Positions 56,576 to 64,000 of a stretch of DNA of 64,000 bases are shown here, in pieces. A program made the translations under genes and the position numbers. The notes beneath the pieces were generated by a model, which made no database searches, was not told where the DNA came from, and saw nothing but the letters and a program-made list of their open reading frames with translations. Source of the DNA: Moesziomyces globuligerus (taxonomy: Eukaryota; Basidiomycota; Ustilaginomycetes; Ustilaginales; Ustilaginaceae); the NCBI GenBank assembly GCA_030849465.1, contig JARVLF010000014.1:62001-126000 (forward strand), given 5' to 3'. Within the stretch, counting starts at the first letter, position 1, and each line of letters starts with the position of its first letter.

Positions 56576-59098
56576 TCATGAGCCTGTCTGCGTCGGGTTG
56601 GGATGGGCATGCTGGGCGGCGACCTTTTCGTCTGCCTTGCTGAGGTGGAGCATGCTGGTGTAGGCTCTTCTGCAGACTGGGCATGCGTATTTTCTGCGCG
56701 GGGTCCTGCCTCTCCTGCGTTCGGACTGTCTGATGGCTAGGACCGAGTCTCTGAGTTGGACGGCGCATTCTAGGCAGAGGCCGTGGGTGCAGGGGAGGAG
56801 GAGGGTGGAGGGGGGGCTTGAGAGGCAGATGAGGCATTCCGAGCCGTTTGTAGCGTCGAGGTCTAGGGCTACTGGGGCTGTGGGTTCTTCGTCGTCTGCT
56901 TCTATCGGCGGAGGAGGTACTGCTGGAGGTTTGGAAGAGAGACCGTAGAGTTCCTGGAGCTGGAATCGATGCGGACCGATTTCGGCCTCCTGACCTTCTA
57001 CCTGAGAAGACCAAGTCCTTACCTCTGCCGTTCCGACAGAACCCGCTAACCCCGAGGTCGCCTGATCCGCAGTAGTCAGCGCCGCCAATCGTTCTGCCAC
57101 GCTCCTTTTGAGCGGCAAAGAGGTCAACCGCAGATACGATGTCTGGAGATTCGGATCGCGCAACGGCCTCGCTTGCTCGTCCAACGCCTCGACCACAATG
57201 GCGAGCTTGAGCGTTTCGCGCTCGGCCTTTTCGCGTGCGGTGCGCTGCTCCTTGGTCTCCTCCTCGATCACCGCCTGTGCATTCATCCCCTCGCTCACCG
57301 TCGCCAACCCACTTGCCGGCCTCGTCACCTCCACGCCCGCCGCTCCGCCCCCGGATGCCTCCGACGCCTGCGTGCCCTGACGCGCATGCCGCTGCGGCTG
57401 CGCCGCCTCATCCTCAGCCTCGTCAGCATCGAGCTCCAAGCGACGCTGAAACTCGAACCCGGGCGTCTCGGGAATCGCCGCTGGCGTAGCCGGCACCACC
57501 CCCACCGCCTGCCCCGCCCCCGCACTGCTACCCACATCCCCCTTACCGCCTGCTGCTGCTGTTCCTGCTGCGCCAGTGGTGGCGTCCGACTTGGTGGGCT
57601 TGGGCGGAGCGTAGTAGCTGAGGTCGAGCGGGATGCTCGCGGTATGACCGACGCCAAAGCCCTTGGTGAGCTTGGCGACGTGCACCGGCCATCCGAGCAC
57701 ATGCGGCGGCGGCCCAGACTGTGCGAGCCATGCCGGGCTTCCGTCTGGATTGGTCGCGGGCGCAAGCGGATCGGCCGAAGGCGCCGGAGGCTGGTAGTTG
57801 AGCCAGCTGCCGTGCTTGCGGCTGGCGCGGATGAAGATCTGCACGCTCGCATACGGCGCGGCGCAGTCGTACTCAAAGTAGAGCGAGTGCGTCGGCTGCG
57901 GCAGCAGCCGATCGCTCGCGGCAGAAGCGCCCGCATTGGCGTAGGAAAGCGTGGGCAGCAACGAGAGCGAGGGCCGCGAGCGTAAGATGTTGGCATCGCT
58001 CGCATCGACCGAGACGGAGGCTTCGGGCTTGGCGGAGAGCTTGAGCGTGTTGCGCTTGAGGTTGACGTAGGACTGCAGCGTGGTGCAGACGGGTGGGCCG
58101 TAGGTGGCAGCGGCAGCCGCGGCGACGGGAGCCGAGGAGGCGGGATGCGTCGAGTCGGGCATGCCCGTGCTGCGGTGGATCCAGTGCTGGAGGGTGGAGA
58201 TGTCGACGCCCTCGCTCATGGCGATGGTGCCGTCGGTGGCGTCGGCGTCGCGGTTGAGCTGATGGATGAGGTCTGCGGTGGAGCCCTGCATCATGCCGAG
58301 CGACTGGGCCGGAGCGGCGGAATCGGCGGAACGTTCCAGCGTGACGCCTCCGAGCGAGGTGACCGACTCTGCGCCGAGCGACATCATGCTGAGGCCGGAG
58401 AGCGAGGCGCCCCTTGCGCGTCCACGGGAGCCCAAACGAGCGCGTCTGGAGCCCGAGGCGTTGGGATTGGGCGAGTCGATGTTGGCCTGCGGATCAGCGG
58501 CGGGCTCGGCAAGCGGAGCGGTGGGAGAGACGGGACTGGTGACGGGCGGCGGCTGAGGTACGCCGGCGCCGTGGCTGGAGACGGCGCCGGAGCTGCTAAT
58601 GCCGCTGCCAAAGTAGTTTGCGAGGTTGGGGCCGAAGAGGGTGGCGGCCTCTTCGCGCTCGCGTCGGCTGCTGCGAGTCTTCTTGGCGCGCGCGGGAGGT
58701 GCTGTGGTGACGGTAGCGAGTGCCGGAGCGGCCTGCGGTACTGCACGCTGGTTCTGCCTGCGACGCTCGTTGTCGGTATCGCGCTGACGGAGGGCGGAGA
58801 GCGAAGGGATGTGGACGGCCGAGAGGATGGATCGGCCCGAGGTGGTGCGCTCGTGACGTGCGCCTTGCTCGAGATCGGCACTGGCGCCGGGTGCGGGTGC
58901 GGGTGCGGGTGCGGTCGATTGCTGGTTCATCTCGACGGCGTTTGCATTCTGGTCGTCGGTGCGGGAGGAGCGCCCCAAGGCACGCGACCAGCGAGAGCCC
59001 GAGGAGGGCTGGGAGTTAGCGGCGATGGCGGACTCCTCGTCGTGTGGACGGGCACGGTGTCCCGGCCCTGCACGGGCAAAGGAGAGGAGAGTAGACAT
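56576..59098 (-). CDS. MGRN1/LOG2-type RING E3 ubiquitin ligase
   Basis: 840 aa. The first 330 residues are Ser/Ala/Arg-rich and disordered. A conserved part starts with LQSYVNLKRNTLKLSA and SLYFEYDCAAPYASVQIFIR, followed by WPVHVAKLTKGFGVGHTASI, IVVEALDEQARPL and HRFQLQELYGLSSKPP. This is the domain order of metazoan MGRN1/RNF157 and plant LOG2, including the short LQELYG segment before the RING. The C3HC4-type RING is at about 754-815 (CLICLSSPPSTLLLPCTHGL, CLECAVQLRD, CPVCRRAYTSMLHL), with an Arg-rich insert before the last Cys pair. It should transfer ubiquitin from an E2; substrates are unknown. A GTGCGG repeat encodes a short Ala/Pro stretch near 58885-58912. Confidence 0.87.
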   Translation of the reverse strand: MSTLLSFARAGPGHRARPHDEESAIAANSQPSSGSRWSRALGRSSRTDDQNANAVEMNQQSTAPAPAPAPGASADLEQGARHERTTSGRSILSAVHIPSLSALRQRDTDNERRRQNQRAVPQAAPALATVTTAPPARAKKTRSSRREREEAATLFGPNLANYFGSGISSSGAVSSHGAGVPQPPPVTSPVSPTAPLAEPAADPQANIDSPNPNASGSRRARLGSRGRARGASLSGLSMMSLGAESVTSLGGVTLERSADSAAPAQSLGMMQGSTADLIHQLNRDADATDGTIAMSEGVDISTLQHWIHRSTGMPDSTHPASSAPVAAAAAATYGPPVCTTLQSYVNLKRNTLKLSAKPEASVSVDASDANILRSRPSLSLLPTLSYANAGASAASDRLLPQPTHSLYFEYDCAAPYASVQIFIRASRKHGSWLNYQPPAPSADPLAPATNPDGSPAWLAQSGPPPHVLGWPVHVAKLTKGFGVGHTASIPLDLSYYAPPKPTKSDATTGAAGTAAAGGKGDVGSSAGAGQAVGVVPATPAAIPETPGFEFQRRLELDADEAEDEAAQPQRHARQGTQASEASGGGAAGVEVTRPASGLATVSEGMNAQAVIEEETKEQRTAREKAERETLKLAIVVEALDEQARPLRDPNLQTSYLRLTSLPLKRSVAERLAALTTADQATSGLAGSVGTAEVRTWSSQVEGQEAEIGPHRFQLQELYGLSSKPPAVPPPPIEADDEEPTAPVALDLDATNGSECLICLSSPPSTLLLPCTHGLCLECAVQLRDSVLAIRQSERRRGRTPRRKYACPVCRRAYTSMLHLSKADEKVAAQHAHPNPTQTGS

Positions 59099-59212
59099 GG
59101 TTGCATGCGATCACGACAGATGCATGGGTGGGGGGAAATGGGGTATCGAGAGGAATCACGAATGGGATGGTGGAGCGGTCGGAGACGGAGGATGGATGAG
59201 TGGAGATAGCGG

Positions 59213-59214
<2 letters not shown>

Positions 59215-59256
<42 letters not shown>
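59215..59256. repeat. (TGC)14 microsatellite
   Basis: Fourteen uninterrupted TGC/CTG units, about 120-160 bases upstream of the RING gene start codon. Confidence 0.95.
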
Positions 59257-59305
59257 GCCTTCCCCGCGCTCAGCTCAGCTTTCGAGGATTGGCTTCAGGC
59301 ACTGC

Positions 59306-59355
59306 GGCTCTGCTGGCTCTGCTGGCTCTGCTGGCTCTGCTGGCTCTGCTGGCTC
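59306..59355. repeat. GGCTCTGCT 9-bp minisatellite, 5.5 copies
   Basis: Five exact copies and a half copy of GGCTCTGCT, about 50 bases from the microsatellite. Confidence 0.95.
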
Positions 59356-59512
59356 GGGCCGACGTCTGCACTGGATCAGTCTCGCTTCAAACAGGCCATT
59401 CTGGCAGCACACTGCTCCAGAGCCCGTTCGTGGCCAGATGGCGCCATCTCGCAACACAATTTCACGCCGAGTGTCAGATCGAGCAAAGATTGATTTGGTA
59501 TATGTTGAAAAT

Positions 59513-61129
59513 TCAACCGCCAGGGACCTCGTTGCGCCTGACGCCCATGCTGAAGGTGCTCGGCTTCTCTCCCACCAGGTCGTCGTACCACGGCTTGTCC
59601 AGCCCGGCCTTTCTGCGGTCGTCCACGTTGAACGGGCCCTTGAGGCGGCCGATAAAGTTGCGGCGCACCTCTTCCCTAAACACCTCGACCGGGTCCAGGC
59701 TCGGCTTGGCATGGGCACAGAGCCAGGTGAGCCAGCGATGGCCGGCCGAGACATGGGTGATCTCGTCGAGATGGATGACGGTGAGCGTCTTGACGCTCTG
59801 CGCGTCGCCGGCGTTGTCGAACTTCTTGATGGTGGTCGGATTGACGTCGAGCCCGCGCGCCTCGTGGACGAGGTGGATGATCGAGAGACGCGCGGGGAGC
59901 GAGTGGGCCGTCTCCATGGCCGAGTCCCAGAGACCGTGATGGACGGGGAGGGCGCCAAAGTAGCTGCCCATCTCGCCGAGCCGCTCGACGAGCAGCGAAA
60001 AGTGCTTGGCCTCGTCCTCGGCGACCTTGACAAAGTCGCTGAAGAACTGCAGCGGCAGCTTGGCCGTCGGTCCCTCACCCGCTTCGCCCGCTTCGCCCGC
60101 TTGCGCGTCGTCGTGCGCGGCAAAGAAGTGTGCACACAGCCGCGGTGCGCGCGCGATGATGTCCCACGCCAGATCGATCGCCCACTGCTCGATGTTGGCC
60201 AGCGAGTGCAGGATGGCGATCCGGCTCTTTTCCGTGCCGCCGCGCCCGCGTTTGGCTTCCTGACCCGGACGCACGCATACCTCGTCCTTCAGCCGTGGTG
60301 GGCGCTCGGGCGGCGTCTCGTTCGGTTTTGTCATCCACTCGCTGCGCGTGCCTGCCACCTCGTCGCTCGTCTTCCAACGCCCGCCCCCGATGACCTTGCA
60401 CTCGCCCGACCGGAAGGCCTTGGCAGCAAAGCGCGTGTACGCCACCTTCTTGGCGGGCTCCGGCGTATTGAGCACTAGCACCGCCCACTCCACCAGCGTC
60501 TTGGGCCGGGGCGACGGCGGTTCGATCTCCTGGTCCACTGCTGCACCTTGCGTCGACTCTGACGTTGACGGAGAAGAGGAGAGCGAGAGCTGAGAGGCTT
60601 CGAGATGGAGCGACTGCGCGGCGTCGAGACGCGAGGCTGAGGCCGGCGATGCCTCGCTGACGGCGCGCAGCTCGATGAGCTCCCAGCGCGCCGGATCTGC
60701 AGCTTGCGTAGAGGGCTGTGGCGGTTCGATCCACAGCGTATCGTCGCGAACACGGCACTGGTAGACGCACGCCGAGATGCCGTGCGACGACTCGCCCGTC
60801 GAAAGGCTAAAGTCGTACTCGTGCCACGGACACACCACCACCATGTCTTCGATATCTGCCTCATCCGTCATATCGGCATCGCTTGCTTCGATTGTCGCAT
60901 TCTCCAGCGGTGCGCCGAGGTGCGGGCATGTGGCCTCCATGCAGTAGAACGCATCGTGAGCTGGCGGCGGTGCGGCGGCCGAGGCGGGGGTGGGGAACGA
61001 AAAGATGAGCAGCGAATGGTATTCGTGTGCTTCGGGATGGCGGAGCGTTAGGTGATGGCGCGAAGACGAGGCGAGCCTCTCCAGCGAGGCCACCTTCAAC
61101 CACGTCTTGGCGTCTGCTGTGGTTGCCAT
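59513..61129 (-). CDS. Rieske [2Fe-2S] domain fused to DUF455 ferritin-like domain
   Basis: 538 aa. The N-terminal Rieske fold (about 10-135) has ligands C68 and H70 in ATCPHLGAPL and C100 and H103 in VVCPWHEYDF. After a Ser-rich linker, the DUF455 part (about 225-538) opens with ALVLNTPEPAKKVAYTRFAA. It carries Glu/His pairs suited to a di-iron site: ANIEQWAIDLAWDII, AEDEAKHFSLLVERL, LDEITHVSAGHRW. The fusion suggests the Rieske cluster feeds electrons to the di-iron centre, as in a small oxygenase or hydroxylase; the substrate is unknown and this is inference. ATG at 61129 was chosen because the frame upstream is leader-like. No intron is needed. Confidence 0.87.
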   Translation of the reverse strand: MATTADAKTWLKVASLERLASSSRHHLTLRHPEAHEYHSLLIFSFPTPASAAAPPPAHDAFYCMEATCPHLGAPLENATIEASDADMTDEADIEDMVVVCPWHEYDFSLSTGESSHGISACVYQCRVRDDTLWIEPPQPSTQAADPARWELIELRAVSEASPASASRLDAAQSLHLEASQLSLSSSPSTSESTQGAAVDQEIEPPSPRPKTLVEWAVLVLNTPEPAKKVAYTRFAAKAFRSGECKVIGGGRWKTSDEVAGTRSEWMTKPNETPPERPPRLKDEVCVRPGQEAKRGRGGTEKSRIAILHSLANIEQWAIDLAWDIIARAPRLCAHFFAAHDDAQAGEAGEAGEGPTAKLPLQFFSDFVKVAEDEAKHFSLLVERLGEMGSYFGALPVHHGLWDSAMETAHSLPARLSIIHLVHEARGLDVNPTTIKKFDNAGDAQSVKTLTVIHLDEITHVSAGHRWLTWLCAHAKPSLDPVEVFREEVRRNFIGRLKGPFNVDDRRKAGLDKPWYDDLVGEKPSTFSMGVRRNEVPGG

Positions 61130-61504
61130 GATTGCGTTCGAGGTGTGGACAGAGATGGTGGTGGATGGTGAGAGGTTGCCGACAAGAATAAGAATTTTTG
61201 TGTATGCACTCCACATGCGCCGTGATCCAACATGCTCGCCAAAAAAAAAGGAAAAAGGGAAAAAGACTCCGAAAGCGGGGCGTCTTTCGGGGCGCGCACG
61301 TCAGGCTGTGCCGCGTTGGCCAAGCGAGAACAACACAACACACGCATGCACCTGCGCGCTAAGTTAAACCAACCTCCTCTCGTCCACCCTCACCACTCGT
61401 TGCTCTGCTCACCACCGCAGTTAGTCCGGGCGCCATGTCGTCGACACTGCCTTCCAACATCGCACGCTGATAATCACGCCGTCCTCAATCGCAACACTGC
61501 CAAC
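61130..61504. promoter_or_regulatory. Divergent promoter of Rieske-DUF455 and VPS9 genes
   Basis: 375 bases between divergent starts; an A-run/G-run patch at 61241-61270. No TATA box seen. Confidence 0.5.
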
Positions 61505-64000
61505 ATGGCTAGCGCGTTCACCAGGCTCTTCTTGCCCTCCCACCGCAAGAGCGCCTCCACCTCCAACTCGGCCCGCCGCCACGAAGCTACCCGACCCCGC
61601 TTTCCGACCTCGTCCACCTTCGACCTGCGCCACTCGATCCCGGAAGAGTCGGCGTCGTCCACCGATGCCGCCTTCCCCGCGCTACCCTCGGCGACCTCGC
61701 TGACGGTGCACCATCTCAACCGCCACGTCGGTCCGCCGATTACCGATGCTACGCTGAGGCGCAACTCGCTGGCGCTCGAGCCTGTGCACGCGCGCCCGGC
61801 GCTGCCGAGGAGCTTCAGCGCATACGACATCACCGTGCCTCCAGATCAAGACCCAGTGCCATCGTCAAGGACGCCGCCGCCGCCGCCCGTGGATGACGAT
61901 GACGACCTGGACACAAACCCGCTCTTCTTGCGCTTGTCCGAGGACGAGGCTTCGGCGACGGATTGGGCGCGGACGACGCTCGTGGTCGTGCCACTGGCGA
62001 GGTCGCTGGCTGTGCATCATGAGATCGAGGCGCACGATCTGGCCGATCCGGCCTTTGTGGCTCTGCATGCCTTCGCGGCCTCCAAACTCTACAAACACCA
62101 CTACGTCTCGGTCCGTGCTGCATCGCAATCGCCGGCGGACGAGAGCAGCGGCGCAGACCGTCACGATTGGAGCTGCATTACACTCACGGCGACGCTCGAT
62201 GCAGAGAAGCGCTCGGTCATCGTCACCGAGTCGCCCGCCGGCACCACATTCACGCACGCCATCCTCGGCGAGACCACGCTCTACCGCTCCACCTCGGACG
62301 CGGTGGCAGCCACGGCCAAGGTGCGCGTCATCTCGGTCGACCGTCCCATCGTCCACCGCCGTCCCTCGGTCGCCATCGTTGCTGCTCCCACTGCGGTCGA
62401 GGTGGATGATGCGGATGCGGGGATTTCGCAGCTCATCCTGCGGCACGTGGCACGCGAGCGCGTCTTCAGTTCCGACCTTGCGCTCGTCTCGCATCCGTGC
62501 ACGGGCTCGTTTCGGCTGGACGAGGCGCTGGCGAGTGCGTTGCAGGTGCTCGTCGGTGCGGCACACCAGTTTGCAGCCTCGTTCGTCTACGTGCGCGGCT
62601 TTGACAGCTACAACGCACACCGCATCCGGCGCGGCATCTGGTTCAAGGCCTGGAAGGCGTTTGAGGAGCGCCTCGGTTCGGAGCACGTGGCACGCCTCGG
62701 CGTCGAGGCGTTCCACCGCATCAAGTCGCTCCTCGAGAGCGTCGTCATGGGCCTCGTGCATACCAAGATGTATGCGCCCATTCAGGATCAGCTGCTCGAC
62801 GCCGACTTGGTCATCGATGACGTGCTCGCCGCGTACGCCGCCGCAAACACCACGCTCGCCGAGCTCGGCGTGCTCAATCCGGCGCTGCGGACGCGACCGG
62901 ATCGACTGATCCCCGCGATCGAAGCGCTCGCCAAGGGACTGGCAGATGACGGAGGTAGCGAGATCGACGATGCGCTCGCGACGGCCGACGTGGAACAGAT
63001 CCGCCAGCTCACAAGCGCCCAGGCTCCAGCAGTACGACTCAACGATCTGGACATCGACCCCGGCACTGGGGCGGAGAGTGGCGCGTCGTTGCATCGGAGA
63101 ACGCCGTTGCAGGTCTTGCAGACGCTGCGCGCCGTGATCGACGAAGTAGGCTGGGCGGCAGAACGGGTTCAGCAGACGACGCGGGGTGCGGTCAGCGAGG
63201 CACTGGTCGGGGCCGACGACCTGCTGCCGATTTTGAGCTATGTTTTCGTCCGTGCGCGGCCGGGTCGGTTGGGGAGCATGCTGTACTACACGCGTGCGTT
63301 CCAGCTGACCGACACGGCGACTTCGCCGGATCTCCAGTGGGCGCTGGTGACGTGCGATGCGGTGATCACCTACCTCCGTACCGATCCGCTGCGACTCTGT
63401 CGTCGCCGTTCCAGCCTCACGCTCGCCGACGCCATGCGCAGGTCGCCCTCCAAGTCGGCCGCATCCGAAGCACTGTTTGCGCGCAGCATGTCCAGCCGTT
63501 CCCACCACGGCTCCGCTGCCGGCTCGAGCTTGACGCCCGGAACGGCCATGGCTCGGTCCCCCTCTGGACCCTCTGGACCCTCTGGGTCTGGTTCGAACTA
63601 CATGTCGCCTCCGCCCTCGCCGCGTTCTCCGCTGCCGGAGATGGACGAGGCGAGGCTGGGAAAGGCGAGACCTGCGTCTGTGTTTTCGCTCGACGACGAT
63701 GAGGCGTCGTTGGATTGGGGTCGCGTGGTGGGGGGGACGAGTCCTCGACGCGAAAGGACCTTGTCCTCGAGCAGCTCGACGGGAGGTGGCGAGTTGCAGA
63801 TTCGACCGCAGATCGTACGGACCATCAAGCGCAGCTATACGGGTCGACTCGAACGCTCCGGTAGCAGTGGTAGCACTAGCAGCACAGGCATCCACGTTCG
63901 CGTCGTAGGCTCATCCGCTCTACCCAGGGACGACAAGAGGGAGGATCGTAGGAGGAGCATCGATTCATGGTCATTCAGCCTCTTCCCACCCACTACCGCG
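61505..64000 (+). CDS. VPS9-domain protein (Rab5-type GEF), 5' part
   Basis: From the ATG at 61505 the frame stays open to the right edge: 832 codons with no stop, so the gene is cut. The N-terminal 130 residues are Ser/Arg/Pro-rich. The middle part has a helical section with FVYVRGFDSYNAHRIRRGI and WKAFEERLG. The VPS9 region is at about 410-630: GLVHTKMYAPIQDQLLDAD, LLPILSYVFVRARPGRLGSM, and LQWALVTCDAVITYL. These are the helices that contact Rab5/Ypt51. After it the chain is Ser-rich and disordered. It should activate endosomal Rab GTPases. A long ORF on the opposite strand (61865-63895) is a shadow. C-terminal domains may exist beyond the edge. Confidence 0.86.
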   Translation, partial: MASAFTRLFLPSHRKSASTSNSARRHEATRPRFPTSSTFDLRHSIPEESASSTDAAFPALPSATSLTVHHLNRHVGPPITDATLRRNSLALEPVHARPALPRSFSAYDITVPPDQDPVPSSRTPPPPPVDDDDDLDTNPLFLRLSEDEASATDWARTTLVVVPLARSLAVHHEIEAHDLADPAFVALHAFAASKLYKHHYVSVRAASQSPADESSGADRHDWSCITLTATLDAEKRSVIVTESPAGTTFTHAILGETTLYRSTSDAVAATAKVRVISVDRPIVHRRPSVAIVAAPTAVEVDDADAGISQLILRHVARERVFSSDLALVSHPCTGSFRLDEALASALQVLVGAAHQFAASFVYVRGFDSYNAHRIRRGIWFKAWKAFEERLGSEHVARLGVEAFHRIKSLLESVVMGLVHTKMYAPIQDQLLDADLVIDDVLAAYAAANTTLAELGVLNPALRTRPDRLIPAIEALAKGLADDGGSEIDDALATADVEQIRQLTSAQAPAVRLNDLDIDPGTGAESGASLHRRTPLQVLQTLRAVIDEVGWAAERVQQTTRGAVSEALVGADDLLPILSYVFVRARPGRLGSMLYYTRAFQLTDTATSPDLQWALVTCDAVITYLRTDPLRLCRRRSSLTLADAMRRSPSKSAASEALFARSMSSRSHHGSAAGSSLTPGTAMARSPSGPSGPSGSGSNYMSPPPSPRSPLPEMDEARLGKARPASVFSLDDDEASLDWGRVVGGTSPRRERTLSSSSSTGGGELQIRPQIVRTIKRSYTGRLERSGSSGSTSSTGIHVRVVGSSALPRDDKREDRRRSIDSWSFSLFPPTTA

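Larger units (their letters stand above)
59099..59512. other. Repeat-rich spacer between RING and Rieske genes
   Basis: 414 bases between two minus-strand genes, holding the RING promoter and the Rieske gene's 3' end. Two simple repeats are listed separately. Confidence 0.6.

Noticed and set aside
61865..63895. 676-codon ORF antisense to the VPS9 gene
   Set aside because: The plus strand encodes a VPS9 domain over the same bases; the antisense chain is Arg/His-rich and unlike a protein family.

Overview
The window looks like a nuclear chromosome segment of a basidiomycete, most likely a smut-type fungus (Ustilaginomycotina). This is inferred from GC-rich, densely packed, almost intron-free long reading frames, a few short GT-AG introns (about 100-185 nt), Ser/Pro/Ala-rich disordered tails, and a fungal core gene set. 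No species call can be proven from the sequence alone. Genes sit on both strands with no operons. No tRNA, rRNA, CRISPR or intact transposon was found.

Layout. 0-11 kb holds the 3' part of an unrecognised disordered protein, a CLC chloride channel/exchanger, the DASH kinetochore subunit Hsk3 (one intron) and a long LRR protein. 11-17.2 kb is an accessory-looking, gene-poor and more AT-rich stretch. It carries a secreted Cys-rich gene interrupted by an in-frame TAG, a duplicated and decayed segment, a 380-aa putatively secreted or membrane-anchored protein, and a 100-codon ORF whose diverged inverted copy underlies the N-terminus of that 380-aa protein. 17.2-31 kb holds an MFS sugar transporter (one intron), a 3-kb gene-free stretch, the Oca1 phosphatase (one intron), Rad2/XPG nuclease, a small membrane protein and a DHA2-type drug/H+ antiporter. 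31-41 kb holds an Sds3-like Rpd3L subunit (one intron), cullin-3 and the Opi1 repressor. 43-53 kb holds a divergent AGC kinase (DFS instead of DFG), a HyuA-only oxoprolinase-like protein and Mkt1. 53-56.5 kb has two unrecognised genes, one with SUMO-interacting-like motifs and a C-terminal zinc knuckle. 56.5-64 kb holds an MGRN1/LOG2-type RING E3, a Rieske-DUF455 fusion and a VPS9-domain protein that runs off the right edge.

Functionally this is mostly housekeeping: ubiquitin ligation (cullin-3, MGRN1-like RING), chromatin and transcription (Sds3, Opi1), DNA repair (Rad2), mRNA regulation (Mkt1), vesicle trafficking (VPS9, CLC) and transport. The most unusual region is 10.9-17.2 kb. It has the hallmarks of a fast-evolving secreted-protein locus: duplications, one nonsense codon, and apparent reuse of a duplicated sequence in a new frame.
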